Positions 45,082-55,247 are shown, counted from the first letter of the stretch. The stretch: 64,000 nucleotides of DNA from Roseiarcus sp963753135 (GCA_963753135.1 CAVWBA010000001.1:806001-870000); one strand, 5' to 3'. Numbers and translations: made by a program. The notes: generated by a model from the sequence alone, not told the origin.

Positions 45082-46542
45082 CTACTTCCGGAACTCCGGT
45101 TTGACCACGGCGTAGAGCGCCTTGAACCGCTCGCGCTGGCGCGCGAATTTTGTGCCGAGGTCAGGGTCCGGCTCGGTCACGTCGGCGATTTGCGGGGATA
45201 GGCAGACGGCTTCCGGCCGCTCGCCGGTTGCGGCGATGCGGGCCAAGCGCGCGGCGCCGTAAGCGGGGCCCGTTTCGCCGCTTGCCATGCGCGCAACAGT
45301 AAAGCCGGTCGCCGCGGCGATCATGCGCGTCCACAAGGCGCTTTTCGCGCCGCCCCCGATGAGGCCGACGCGCTCGATTTCGACGCCGGCGGCGCCAAGA
45401 CAATCGCGCGCGTCCGCAAGCGTGAGCGCAACCCCCTCCATCACCGCGCGCGCGACGTCGGCGCGCGATGTCGTCTCGCTCATGCCAAGCAGAACGCCGC
45501 GCGCGTAAGGATCGTCGAGCGGCGTGCGCTCGCCGCTGAGATACGGCAGGAAAAGCAGCGCGGCAGGGCCCGCATAGTCCGCCGCCGCCTCGCGCTCGAG
45601 CGCCTCCGGGGATGCGCCGAGGAGTCGCCCGGCGAAAGCGAGCGCCCCCGCGCCGTTGAGCATCGCCGCCATGGCGTACCAGCGGTTCGGCAGCGCATGG
45701 GCGAAAGCGTGCACGAGCTGTTCCGGCGCGCTCCTGTAGCGATCGGTCGCGACGATGAGCTGCGTCGCGGTTCCGAGGGAAATGAAGGCTTCGCCCGGCG
45801 CGATCGCGCCCAGGCCGACGGCCCCTGCCGCGGCGTCGCCCCCGCCCGCGGCGAGCAGAACGCCGCGCGGCAGGCCAAGCGCATCTGCAGCTTCGGGCCG
45901 GATCTTTCCGACCGGCGCCGATCCTTCGAACAGGGGCGGCGCCCAGGCGCGATCCGCGTCGCATGCGTCGAACGCTTCCGGAGACCAGTCTCGCCGGGCC
46001 TCGTCGAGGAGCCAGGTTCCCGCCGCGTCGCTCATGTCGGACGCCCGTTCGCCGCTGAGCGCAAGGCGCAAATAATCCTTTGGCGACAGGAGCGAGTTGA
46101 CGAGACGCCGGTGGTCCGGCTCATTCCGGGCGATCCATTTGAGCTTCGGCCCGGTGAAACCGGGCATGGGCTTTACGCCGACGGTTCGGGCGAGATCAGG
46201 GTAGTCGCGCGCCAGTTCGTCCGCCTCGAGAAACGCGCGTCCGTCGTTGTGCAGGATTGCTGGGCGGATCGGCTTGTCAGCGCGATCAAGCAGCACCGCG
46301 CCGTGCATCTGGCCCGAGAAGCCGACCGCTTTCAGGGCGCCCAGCGCCTTACCTGCGGTGTTTTTGAGATCGGCGATCGCGCCCGCCATGGCGTCCGCCC
46401 AGACGTCCGGATTCTGCTCCGACCAGCCGGCGCGCGGACGATCGGGAGAATAGCTCCTGGCGGCGCTCGCGACAGGTACGCCGCCCTCGTCGGTCAGAAG
46501 CGCCTTGAGCCCGGAGGTCCCACAGTCCAGCCCGAGATACAT
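45082..46542 (-). CDS. xylB: xylulokinase
   Basis: The protein has 486 residues. FGGY-kinase signatures are MYLGLDCGTSGLKALL, FSGQMHGAVLLDRADKPIRPAILHNDGRA, and the C-terminal VGLIGGGAKSALWTRMIAAATGF. It phosphorylates D-xylulose for the pentose phosphate pathway. No xylose isomerase or transporter is nearby. It starts at ATG 46542, convergent with the methyltransferase. Confidence 0.92.
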   Translation of the reverse strand: MYLGLDCGTSGLKALLTDEGGVPVASAARSYSPDRPRAGWSEQNPDVWADAMAGAIADLKNTAGKALGALKAVGFSGQMHGAVLLDRADKPIRPAILHNDGRAFLEADELARDYPDLARTVGVKPMPGFTGPKLKWIARNEPDHRRLVNSLLSPKDYLRLALSGERASDMSDAAGTWLLDEARRDWSPEAFDACDADRAWAPPLFEGSAPVGKIRPEAADALGLPRGVLLAAGGGDAAAGAVGLGAIAPGEAFISLGTATQLIVATDRYRSAPEQLVHAFAHALPNRWYAMAAMLNGAGALAFAGRLLGASPEALEREAAADYAGPAALLFLPYLSGERTPLDDPYARGVLLGMSETTSRADVARAVMEGVALTLADARDCLGAAGVEIERVGLIGGGAKSALWTRMIAAATGFTVARMASGETGPAYGAARLARIAATGERPEAVCLSPQIADVTEPDPDLGTKFARQRERFKALYAVVKPEFRK

Positions 46543-46632
46543 GGGCTAGCCTTGTGCTCCGCGGGGACAGCGTTCACAAGCGGGAACGAACGATCACCCG
46601 CGAAGCGACGGGCGGCGCTTACGCCCGCTCTG

Positions 46633-46989
46633 TCAATGCTGCCAGACCTGGCAGCACGAGGCGACTCGCGTCGACCCGAGCCAGCCCCATTCCGGATCGA
46701 GGTCGTCCTCATCCAGTTCGGCGGCGCCGTTTTCGAGGATATACCTCAGGCCGGAAAGGATTGGTTGGTCGGCGCCGCGAGTCGCCTCGTCGATACCTTC
46801 CCACTCGCGCGCGCCCGCAGCCCTTGAAAAGCGGCGGACGAGGCCGGCGGCCAATGTGCCGCTCGTCAGGTTCCGCTGTGCCGCGTCGCGCGAAAAGCGT
46901 CGCGCGAAATCACCGCCAATCGACGCGACCGCAGCGCGCGCGACATGCGGATTCGAACAGGTCCGGAGGATTTCGCGGACGATCATCAC
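46633..46989 (-). CDS. conserved-looking hypothetical protein
   Basis: The frame gives 118 residues from ATG 46989 (or 46986), with a GAGAGAGG sequence upstream. It has MMIVREILRTCSNPHVARAAVASIGGDFARRFSRDAAQRNL and GLRYILENGAAELDEDD, which read as a helical, charged cytosolic protein. No family is recognised. It lies between xylB and an AT-rich gap, on the same strand as xylB but with its own leader. Confidence 0.6.
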   Translation of the reverse strand: MMIVREILRTCSNPHVARAAVASIGGDFARRFSRDAAQRNLTSGTLAAGLVRRFSRAAGAREWEGIDEATRGADQPILSGLRYILENGAAELDEDDLDPEWGWLGSTRVASCCQVWQH

Positions 46990-47363
46990 AGCCTCTCTCG
47001 TCTGATCCGAGCAGCATCTTTATCGCAATCGAATTTGTTCTCAACGTGTCACTGCTCAAAAAAATCTTCGTGAACTCGAGAGAGTCAACGTTTAGACAGC
47101 CCAATGTCAACGATTTGTCATATTTCCATCTTGCGCCGCAACACGAAAACTGGACTTTTGTTTTCGTCATCTGAAACACTCGTTCAAGAAAACTTGTACT
47201 CTGCAACCTCGGTTGCTTAATAGAACGATCTATTGTTTACTCCCAATTGCCATAAATCAAACGTTATTTGTCGCTTTCAAATTCGTAACTGGCGCACACG
47301 CCCTCGAAATCCGCATGATCTGGACCGCCCCGGCCAAGCTTTAGCGGGGAACGGACAGAATGA
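46990..47363. other. AT-rich intergenic gap
   Basis: No gene is supported. The region is clearly richer in A/T than its surroundings (for example a CTTCGTG/GAAAACT-rich stretch at about 47070-47210). It may hold promoters for the hypothetical gene (minus) and the oxidoreductase (plus) or be a scar of acquired DNA. Confidence 0.5.
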
Positions 47364-47948
47364 GTGCGCGTGCTGGTCCTATTCGCCCATCCCGTCGAGA
47401 CGAGCTTCGGCGCCGAGCCTGAATGCAACGGTCGTTGGGGCCTTGCGTGCGCGCGGCCACGAGGTGGATGATTGCGACCTCAACGCCGAAGGGTTCGATC
47501 CGGTGATGACCCAGGAGGACCGGGTCGCCTATTACGACGTCCCCGGAAATCGGCGCCGCGTCGGTCCTTATGTCGAACGCCTCATGAAATCCGACGCGCT
47601 TGTCTTTTCCTTTCCAGTCTGGAACATGGGTTTCCCTGCGATCCTCAAAGGGTTCGTCGACAAAGTGTTCCTGCCCGGCGTCAGCTTCAATTTGAAGGAC
47701 GACGGCGCTTATGTCCCTTGCCTGCACAATATCAAAAGGCTCGGCGTGGTTTGCACCTATGGCGGGAGCCGGTTGACGACCTTCCTGATGGGCGACCCGC
47801 CTCGCCGGTTCCTCAAACGCTCCATGCTTCTCAATTGCGCGCCGGGCGCGAAATGCGACTATCTCGCGCATTACGACATGGATCACACGACGCCGCGCGG
47901 CGGATGCGCTTTCTCAAGACGGTCGAGGGGAGGTTTTCGACTTGGTGA
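47364..47948 (+). pseudogene. NAD(P)H-dependent oxidoreductase (NQO/KefF-type flavodoxin fold), two frameshifts
   Basis: GTG 47364 begins VRVLVLFAHPVETSFGA, the flavin-binding start of the family. A one-base shift at about 47412 continues with SLNATVVGALRARGHEVDDCDLNAEGFDPVM, FSFPVWNMGFPAILKGFVDKVFLPGVSF and YGGSRLTTFLMGDPPRRFL. A compensating shift of minus one at about 47901 then gives RRMRFLKTVEGRFSTW to TGA 47946-47948. The total of 585 bases is in frame overall. Either the gene is broken or the sequence has two errors. The product would reduce quinones or protect a K+/H+ channel. Confidence 0.75.
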
Positions 47949-48005
47949 GGCGCCAGGGCGCGGCTGCAAGGAGCGCGGGGACGAATTCATGGGCCGGTGA
48001 CTGCG

Positions 48006-49218
48006 TCAGGCGGTCGTAGCCTTCACTTCACGCATCTTGACTCCGAGCCCGATGACCAGCGCCGCCAGAGACGAGAATGGCGCCGGCCGAGCCGAAGACG
48101 CCGCGAGGGCCGCTCATGTCGAAGACGGCGCCGCCAAGGGCGGCCCCGAGCGCGATCGCGAGCTGGATCGCCGCCACCATCAGGCCGCCGCCGCTTTCCG
48201 CCTCGTCGGGAATCGAGCGAGCGAGCCAGGTCGACCACGCCACCGGCACGGCCCCAAAGGCGAGGCCCCAAAGCGCCACCATCGCCGCATCCGCAATGAT
48301 CGACCCGCCCGCGACTGAGAGAGCAAGCCCGAGAATCCCCATCACCAGGGGCATGATAACGAGGGTGAGACGCATCGAGCGCGCGATCATCAATCCGCCG
48401 AGATACGCGCCGAAGAAATTCGCGACGCCGAAGCCAAGCAGGATGCCGGAGACTGCGCTTATGCCGGCGCGCGTCACGATCTCGATGTAGGGACGCACAT
48501 AGGTGAAGAGCGCGAAGTGGCCGGTGAAAACAAGCGCGACTGCGACCAGGGCGATACCGATCCCGGGCCGCATCGCCACTTCGACGAGCGTGCCGAGGCG
48601 CGCCGAGCCTGACGGCGCCAGCGAAGGAAGCGTTGCGAACTGGACGACAAGCGCCAGGGCGCCGACCGCCGCCGCAATCACCATGACGTCACGCCAGCCA
48701 AGCACATCGCCGAGATAGGAGCCGACCGGGGCGGCAAGGACGGTCGCCGCCGATACGCCGCTGAAGAGGATCGACAAGGCGCGAGGAATTTGCGTCGCGG
48801 GCACGAGCCGCATCACGACGGCCGTCGACATGGCCCAGAACCCGCCGAGCGCGCCCCCGAGCAGCAGTCTCGCCCCAAGAAGGACGGGCAGGCTCGGCGC
48901 GAAAGCGACGATGAGGTTCGATACGATGAGGAGAAACGAGAAGCCGAGAAGGACGCGGCGGCGATCGAGTCGCCGTGTCGCTGGCGCGATCAGGAGGCTC
49001 GCTACCAAGGCCATCACCGCCGTCGCCGTCACCGCCTGACCCGCGGCGCCCTCCGTGACCCCAAGATCAGCCGCCATCGGCGTGAGCAGGCTCGCCGGCA
49101 AGAACTCAGCCGTGACGAGACCGAAAACGCCAAGCATCATCGAAAAAACCGCTCCCCAAGCGGGCTTCTCGTCCGGGATCGCCGGAGCGGAGTCCATCAG
49201 GAGTGTCTGCTCGCTCAT
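48006..49218 (-). CDS. MFS transporter (DHA1-type), C-terminal frameshift
   Basis: ATG 49218 starts a 12-span MFS protein (FSMMLGVFGLVTAEFLPASLLTPMA, FLLIVSNLIVAFAPSLPVLLGARLLLGG, ...GFGVANFFGAYLGGLMIARSM). At the C terminus the frame ends in ILVSGGAGHRARSQDA at 48028. Removing one base near 48050 gives ILVLAALVIGLGVKMREVKATTA to the TGA at 48008-48006, the more family-like end. Only the last ten or so residues are affected, so the protein may work either way. It is probably an efflux pump controlled by the divergent AraC gene. Confidence 0.85.
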
Positions 49219-49323
49219 AATCTTGCCCTCTCACGGGAAATGTGTGCGCTGCAAACAAGAGTTGGCTAGATTTCCAGGACTTTCTATGGGAGAAATCCCG
49301 TAAACCTTGATCGAAAGTCCGGA

Positions 49324-50307
49324 ATGCCAACGGCGCTTAGCCAGAAAGCTTCAGTCGATTTCGTCAGCGAGCTCTTGCTCGGCATGCGCCTCAACGGCCT
49401 CTCTTACCGGCGCATACGCATGTCGCCGCCTTTCGGCCTGCGCTTCGGCGCTTCCCCGAGCGACGGGCGCGCGCAATTCCATTTCATCGCCAATGGATCC
49501 GTCTTCCTGCGGACGGCGGCAGGCGCGGTCCAGACGCTTGCGACACACGACGCGGTGCTCCTTCCCCGAGGCAGCCCTCATGAGCTCGTGTCGGGCCTCG
49601 AGGTCTTAAGCCGCGACATCGCAGCCTATCGGGCCAATCCGCTATGCGCGGCGGTCGGCGCGATCACCGCCTCGGACGAGAGCGATCGGCGACCGACCGA
49701 TGCGATCATCTTTTCGGGCTGCATGGAGCTCGATCTCGGCGGCATGCATCCGCTCGTCGCGCTTATGCCTGAGGTGATGCATGTGGGCGCCCTGCTTGGG
49801 CGCCAGCCCGAGATTCTGCCGATGCTCGAAGCCATGGAGCGCGAGGCGTGCACCGAGCGGGCTGGTTATGCGGGAATTCTCGCGCGCCTCGCCGATGTCG
49901 TCTCCGCCTCGATCGTGCGCGGCTGGGTCGAATGCGGCTGCGGCGACGCAACGGGCTGGGTGGAGGCGTTGCGCGACCCGCGGCTCGGCCGCATCATTGC
50001 GGCGTTTCATCGCGACCCCGGCCGCGATTGGACATTGGCCGGGCTGGCGGCGGAGATGGGCAGTTCGCGCTCGGTCATCGCGGAACGCTTCCTCAAGGTG
50101 ACCGGAACGACTCCGCTGCGCTACCTAACGGAGTTGCGCATGAGCCTCGCCGCCGAATGGATCGCGCGGGAGCGAATTCCCATTGAAGTCGCCGCGCACC
50201 GGCTCGGCTACGGATCGCAAGCGGCCTTCAGTCGCGCCTTTAAACGCGTGATCGGCCATTCGCCCGGCGCAACCCGAGCCGATGCGAAACAGCGCTCGGC
50301 GGGATAA
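49324..50307 (+). CDS. AraC-family regulator with cupin-like N-terminal domain
   Basis: ATG 49324 gives 327 residues. Residues 25-190 are the cupin_6/AraC_N-like domain (LLGMRLNGLSYRRIRMSPPFGLRFGA, LATHDAVLLPRGSPHELV). Residues 225-320 are the double HTH (LGRIIAAFHRDPGRDWTLAGLAAEMGSSRSVIAERFLKVTG, IPIEVAAHRLGYGSQAAFSRAFKRVIGHSPGATR). It is divergent from the MFS gene by about 105 bases, a typical regulator-efflux pair. Confidence 0.9.
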   Translation: MPTALSQKASVDFVSELLLGMRLNGLSYRRIRMSPPFGLRFGASPSDGRAQFHFIANGSVFLRTAAGAVQTLATHDAVLLPRGSPHELVSGLEVLSRDIAAYRANPLCAAVGAITASDESDRRPTDAIIFSGCMELDLGGMHPLVALMPEVMHVGALLGRQPEILPMLEAMEREACTERAGYAGILARLADVVSASIVRGWVECGCGDATGWVEALRDPRLGRIIAAFHRDPGRDWTLAGLAAEMGSSRSVIAERFLKVTGTTPLRYLTELRMSLAAEWIARERIPIEVAAHRLGYGSQAAFSRAFKRVIGHSPGATRADAKQRSAG

Positions 50308-50323
50308 TGATCGGCGTTCCTCT

Positions 50324-50774
50324 TCAGCCGGCGGCGGATACCTGGTCGATGAAATCGCGGATGCGCCGTTCAATTTCGTCGCCCGGCATCGAGGTCACAT
50401 ACCTCCATGCGCCGACAACTCTGCGACGATGAGATCGTTCCGCGATATGTACACGCGCGCCCCCGATCGCGTGCGTAAGCGGCGTGGACCGCGGTCTCGC
50501 GCAGAAACGCCACGCCGAAGCGCTCGCTGAGCCGCGTGGCGAGCTGGGCGATCGCCTCGCGCGATTCGATGCGCGCCTCGTGCGGACTATAGAGCGCGCC
50601 GCCGGCATTCGCCGCCCTGCTGGCCGGTGACCGTGATGAAGCCGAAGTTCCCGGATCGAGGCGCCGTTCGCTTGCGCGTCCCGGTCGACCACGAGGACGC
50701 GCTTACGACGCCGGGCGGGCGGCGAGCGCATGGGCTAGCACGCAAATGCCTGCGCCGGCGACCGCGACATCGTA
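50324..50774 (-). pseudogene. remnant of FAD-dependent oxidoreductase (TIGR03364-like)
   Basis: Reading the minus strand from 50774, the FAD motif YDVAVAGAGICVLAHALAAR (GAGICVLA for GAGIVGLA) is followed, after frame changes, by KRVLVVDRDAQANGASIR, NFGFITVTGQQGGECRRRA and LYSPHEARIESREAIAQLAT/LSERFGVAFLRETAV. The order matches that of a phosphonate-type FAD oxidoreductase but about a hundred residues are missing between segments, and stops interrupt each. The last part, MPGDEIERRIRDFIDQVSAAG, may be from another gene's end. It is a decayed gene, not a sequencing artefact. Confidence 0.7.
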
Positions 50775-51024
50775 CGAACGGGACCTAGGCGTCACTCCTT
50801 GAACGGCGCTCTTGATCTCAATTCGCGCAGACGCTTACGCAGCACGGCCGCCCCGAGCTCTCACTAGAACCCGCTTCCGTGACAGCGCGCCAACAATCCT
50901 TCGTTTTCGAATTGGCTGACTCGCGCGCTCTTGCCGCGTCGACCGTCGTTTGCAATGGAACGAGAATGCGTCGTAGCGCCGAACCGCCGCCGCTTTGACC
51001 CATGCGCAAGGAGCGCATCAGCCG

Positions 51025-51895
51025 ATGACCCGCAAGCGTGACCGTCGCCCAACTCCGCCTTCCTTCGGACCGCGCACAAAGCCGGCCGCCGCAACGCTGA
51101 AGAGCGAGCCTGGCGCCAAGGCGGAGCGGGCGGCCACGCGCTCGGTTCCCCACGATCGTCCGGGTGAGCGAAGGGAGGCCAGGGTTTCTCTCATCTACGG
51201 CTTTCATAGCGTCATGGCGGCGCTCAAAGCCCCGCGGCGGGAGCTTATTCGTCTCTACGCCACGGCCGCCGCGGCCGAGCGGCTTGGCCCGGAAATCGCC
51301 GCGCGCGGGCTCGAGACCAGGATCATGAGTTCCCGAGGAAATATCCGCGCGCGCGCCGCGCGAAGCCGTTCATCAGGGGCTCTTGCTCGAGGCGCGGCCG
51401 CTCGCGCCGATCGATATCGCAGATTTGCCCACGAACGGCCTGGTGCTGGTTCTCGATCAGATCACCGATCCGCATAACGTCGGCGCGATTCTGCGCACTG
51501 CCGCCGCCTTCGCTGTCGATGCGCTTGTCACCACCGAGCGTCACTCGCCCGAGCTTGGCGGCGCGCTGGCGAAGTCGGCTTCCGGCGGGCTTGAGCACGT
51601 GCCGATTTGCAGCGTCCCCAACCTGGCGCGGGCGCTCGCCGAGATGGGGGACATGGGCTATTGGCGGATAGGGCTCGATTCCGAGGCGGAGATCCGGCTG
51701 ACGGATGAACCTCTGTCGCGACCGCTGGCGTTGGTCCTCGGCGCCGAGGACAGGGGACTAAGAAGGCTGACGCGCGAGCGATGCGACCGCCTGGCCCGTC
51801 TCGATCTTCCCGGTGCGATCAGGAGCCTCAATGTCTCTAACGCCTGCGCCATTGCGCTCGCTCTCGTGCATGAGCGCCTTTCCGTCCAGGCGTAA
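51025..51895 (+). pseudogene. rlmB: 23S rRNA (guanosine-2'-O-)-methyltransferase RlmB/TrmH, one frameshift
   Basis: ATG 51025 begins a basic N-terminal extension and the SpoU_sub_bind part (SLIYGFHSVMAALKAPRRELIRLYATAAAAERL). Within the CCC near 51331 one extra base shifts the frame. Correction gives EEISARAPREAVHQGLLLEARPL and the SPOUT domain: LVLDQITDPHNVGAILRTAAAFAVDALV, LVLGAEDRGLRRLTRERCDRLARL and IRSLNVSNACAIALALVHERL with the knot residues. Total length 871 bases. It methylates 23S G2251 (E. coli numbering). Whether it is really broken depends on the read quality. Confidence 0.85.
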
Positions 51896-51919
51896 GCAGA
51901 GGTCGCGACTGCCGGCCCC

Positions 51920-53836
51920 TTACTTCTCCATCGCATCCGCCGGCACGACTTTCGCGTAACTCAAATCGTAGGTTTTATTGAGCAGCGGATCGAGCGGAGT
52001 GCCTTCGGAGGCATCGTAGATGCGCGGTCGCCCCGAAGCGGTCGCCGGCTGCGCACCCTGCCCAGGCGCGGTCCCAGCGCTGTCGATCGCGACGTCGGAA
52101 ACCAGCGTCGCCGTTCCATACTTGGCTTCGCGCGCCTTCTGATCCGCGAGCATGGCCGGCGAGAGGGGAGCCGAGGCGATGGGGCCTCCCGCGCCCGTTT
52201 CCGGCGGGTCGTCATTCCCGAACGCGAGGCCTTCCGCCGGTCCGTCGTTGACGCCCGCGACGACAGCGCCCAATTCCTCGATCGTTTTACCGCCTGGACC
52301 GACAAGCGACGCCAGCGCTGCATCCTTGGCATTCCGGTCCGCGCCGATTTTGCCGAGACGGACAAGAAGCGAGGCCGGCGCTTGTCCCTGCGCCGGCGCG
52401 ACGAGCGCGCCAAACAGCGCCGACGACGAGGAGGCAGAAGCGACAGGGCTCAAGCTTCCTTCTCCGCCCGCGGCGCTCTCCGGCGGCCACGCTTTGGCGC
52501 CAACGGCGGCGCCGTTCGCTGCCCTGATCGACTTGGCGCCTTGCGCGACGAGCAACGGCCCGTCCTTCACGTTCCGCTCGGCGCCGATTTTGCTCAGGCG
52601 GGCGAGAATCGAGGCGGGCGCTGCTTGTCCCTGGGCTGGCGGCGCAAGGGCGCCAAACTGGTCGGGATCGATCGGGTCGATCGAACCGCGAATCGCCGGA
52701 GTCACGTCTGGCGCGAGCTTGTCTTTGACGTCCTTTTCGATCTGGCGCCATCGGGCGACATTCTTCTGATGCTGATCCAAAGTTTCGGCGAACGCATGCC
52801 CTCCGGTTCCGTCAGCGACGAAATAGAGGTCCTTGCTCCGCGCAGGTTTGGCGACGGCTTCCAGCGCGGCCTTGCCGGGGTTGCAAATCGGCCCCGGCGG
52901 CAGGCCGTCAACGATGTAGGTGTTGTAAGGCGTCGACTGATTGAGGTCGGCTCTCGTGATGCTGCGGCCGAGCGTGCCTTTGCCCTGGGCAAGGCCATAA
53001 ACGATGGTCGGGTCGGAATCGAGCCGCATGTGCTTGTCAAGCCGATTGATGAACACCCCCGCGACGCGCGGCCGCTCCTCGGGCTTGCCCGTCTCCTTCT
53101 CGACGATCGAGGCGAGGGTCACCATTTCCCATGGCGACTTGATCGGCAAATCCGGCGAGCGCTGCTTCCATATGTCCTCGACCGTCTTCGCTTGAATCTT
53201 CGCCATGCGCGAGAGAATCGACTGCCGCGTGTCGCCGCGTTCGAAGTAATAGGTGTCGGGCATCAGCGAACCCTCGCGCGGGACCTCTCTGACGTCGCCC
53301 GTCAAAACGGTGTCATCGCGAAGCCGGTCAACGACCTGTTCGCTGGTCAGACCCTCGGGAACGGTGAGCTTGTATCGAACCACGCGGTGCGCAAGGAGCT
53401 CATTCTCGACGTCGTTCATGCTGATGCTCGCCTTGAACGCGTATTCGCCACGCTTCAGGGCGCCGCGATTGCCATCGAGCAGGGTGAGAACGTTGAACCA
53501 CATTGCGCTGTCGATGACGCCCGCGCGCTCGAGTTGATCAGCGATGCTGGCGCCGGCGTCCTCCCGCTCGATCATGACCACCTTGTCTTCGGTCAGGGGC
53601 CCAGGACTTCGCGCTTCTTTCATAAGCCAAGCGAGCGCGCCGACGGTCGCCAGCGCCCCGAGAAGGACGAAAGTGAGCAACCCGCTCAGGCTCGACAGAC
53701 CCATCCGGCGCGGCCTGCGCGGCGGTCGAGGCGGCGGCGGGGCCGGATCGTTCAGCGTGGGTTTGGTTGCACGGCCGAACAGGCTCACGCGCGGCCGGGG
53801 GGCGTCTCCGTCGCTGGAATCGTGATCTCCGCTCAT
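51920..53836 (-). CDS. mltG: endolytic transglycosylase MltG with repeated C-terminal extension
   Basis: ATG 53836 gives 638 residues, far longer than the usual 320-400. An N-terminal span (GLLTFVLLGALATVGALAWLM) is followed by the LysM-like region and the YceG fold with VTLASIVEKETGKPEERPRVAGVFINRL (catalytic Glu) and ARSKDLYFVADGTGGHAF. From about residue 390 a Pro/Ala-rich tail follows, in which a unit of about 45 residues is duplicated: FGALAPPAQGQAAPASILAR LSKIGAERNVKD, and FGALVAPAQGQAPASLLVRL GKIGADRNAKD. MltG cuts nascent glycan strands. The gene follows fabF, its usual neighbour. Confidence 0.92.
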   Translation of the reverse strand: MSGDHDSSDGDAPRPRVSLFGRATKPTLNDPAPPPPRPPRRPRRMGLSSLSGLLTFVLLGALATVGALAWLMKEARSPGPLTEDKVVMIEREDAGASIADQLERAGVIDSAMWFNVLTLLDGNRGALKRGEYAFKASISMNDVENELLAHRVVRYKLTVPEGLTSEQVVDRLRDDTVLTGDVREVPREGSLMPDTYYFERGDTRQSILSRMAKIQAKTVEDIWKQRSPDLPIKSPWEMVTLASIVEKETGKPEERPRVAGVFINRLDKHMRLDSDPTIVYGLAQGKGTLGRSITRADLNQSTPYNTYIVDGLPPGPICNPGKAALEAVAKPARSKDLYFVADGTGGHAFAETLDQHQKNVARWRQIEKDVKDKLAPDVTPAIRGSIDPIDPDQFGALAPPAQGQAAPASILARLSKIGAERNVKDGPLLVAQGAKSIRAANGAAVGAKAWPPESAAGGEGSLSPVASASSSSALFGALVAPAQGQAPASLLVRLGKIGADRNAKDAALASLVGPGGKTIEELGAVVAGVNDGPAEGLAFGNDDPPETGAGGPIASAPLSPAMLADQKAREAKYGTATLVSDVAIDSAGTAPGQGAQPATASGRPRIYDASEGTPLDPLLNKTYDLSYAKVVPADAMEK

Positions 53837-53978
53837 ATCCGTCGCCGCTTCGCCTTCCGCCGCTGATGCTGCCGTTCAAATCCCGCGCGAGGCTTAAGCC
53901 ACCGGACGCGGGCTTGGGCTTAAGCTTAGCCGACCGGACGCCGCGGGGAAACACCCAATCGCCTTGAGTCCGCGCCGC

Positions 53979-55247
53979 TCAGTTCAGCGCATGGAAGATG
54001 AGCGAGGCGTTTGTGCCGCCAAAGCCGAAGGAGTTGGATAGCGCCGCCTGGATCGGCCGCTTGCGCGGCACATGAGGCGCAAGATCGATCGCGGTCTCCA
54101 CGGAGGGATTGTCAAGATTGAGCGTCGGCGGCGCGATCTGGTCGCGGATGGCGAGGATGGAGAAGATCGCCTCCACTGCTCCCGCCGCGCCGAGGAGATG
54201 GCCAGTCGCCGACTTTGTCGAGGACATCGTCGTCTTGGCGGCCGAATTGCCGAGCAGGCGCTCGACCGCTCGCAGTTCGATTTCGTCGCCGACCGGCGTC
54301 GAAGTGCCGTGCGCATTGACGTAGTCGATCTCCGAAGGGGAAATCTCCGCGCGCTTGAGCGCCGCCCTCATGGCGCGAAAGGCGCCGTCGCCATCGGGCG
54401 CGGGCGCGGTGATGTGATAGGCGTCGCCCGACAGGCCGTAACCGGTCAGTTCGGCGTAGATACGAGCGCCGCGGCTCTTGGCATGCTCGAGTTCCTCGAG
54501 CACCACGCATCCCGCGCCTTCGCCCATCACGAACCCGTCGCGATCGCGATCGTAAGGCCGCGAGGCTTGCGTCGGCCTGTCGTTGAAGCCGGTCGACAAG
54601 GCGCGGCAGGCGCAGAAGCCCGCGAGCGCCAGCCGGTTGACCGCCGATTCGGCGCCGCCAGCGACCATCACATTGGCGTCGCCAAGGGCGATCAGCCGTC
54701 CGGCGTCGCCGATCGCGTGCGCGCCGGTCGAGCAGGCGGTGACGACAGCGGTGTTGGGGCCCTTGAGATTGTGAGCGATTGAAACCTGTCCGCTCAACAG
54801 GTTGATGAGCCTTCCCGGAATGAAGAACGGTGAGATCCGGCGCGGTCCTTTTTCGTGCAGGGTGACGGAGGCGTCGTAAATCCCGCCAAGCCCGCCGATC
54901 CCCGAGCCAAACAGGACCCCGGTCTCGATCTCCTCCTCGTAGGACGTGGGTTTCCAGTCTGCGTCACGCAGGGCCTGGGTCGCGGCGCTCATCCCGTAGA
55001 TAATGAAGTCGTCGACGCGGCGCTGCTCCTTAGGGTCCATCCAGTCGTCGGGATTGAAGGCGTCCGCAGCGCTGCCGCGCGGCACTTGCGCAGCGACTTT
55101 GCAAGGAAGGTCCGAGACGTCGAAATTGTCGACCCGCGCTATTCCGGACTCACTGGCCAAAAGCCGGCGCCAGGTCGCCTCCACCCCGCAAGCTATCGGG
55201 GACACCATGCCGAGACCTGTAACGACGACCCGCCTCAATTGTCCCAT
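53979..55247 (-). CDS. fabF: 3-oxoacyl-[ACP] synthase II
   Basis: The protein has 422 residues. The Cys-His-His triad lies in VVTACSTGAHAIGD, NAHGTSTPVGD and SATGHLLGAAG. It condenses malonyl-ACP with growing acyl-ACP in the cytosol. It is preceded by acpP and followed by mltG, the canonical alphaproteobacterial order, and starts at ATG 55247. Confidence 0.97.
   Translation of the reverse strand: MGQLRRVVVTGLGMVSPIACGVEATWRRLLASESGIARVDNFDVSDLPCKVAAQVPRGSAADAFNPDDWMDPKEQRRVDDFIIYGMSAATQALRDADWKPTSYEEEIETGVLFGSGIGGLGGIYDASVTLHEKGPRRISPFFIPGRLINLLSGQVSIAHNLKGPNTAVVTACSTGAHAIGDAGRLIALGDANVMVAGGAESAVNRLALAGFCACRALSTGFNDRPTQASRPYDRDRDGFVMGEGAGCVVLEELEHAKSRGARIYAELTGYGLSGDAYHITAPAPDGDGAFRAMRAALKRAEISPSEIDYVNAHGTSTPVGDEIELRAVERLLGNSAAKTTMSSTKSATGHLLGAAGAVEAIFSILAIRDQIAPPTLNLDNPSVETAIDLAPHVPRKRPIQAALSNSFGFGGTNASLIFHALN

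Noticed and set aside
46910..47206. 98-codon minus-strand frame in the AT-rich gap
   Set aside because: Overlaps the better-supported 46633-46989 gene and has random-looking composition.
50860..50920. tRNA-like T-loop TTTTCGAATTGG near rlmB
   Set aside because: No cloverleaf can be drawn: acceptor and anticodon stems are missing.
52382..53866. 494-codon open frame opposite mltG
   Set aside because: Antisense to mltG, same reason.
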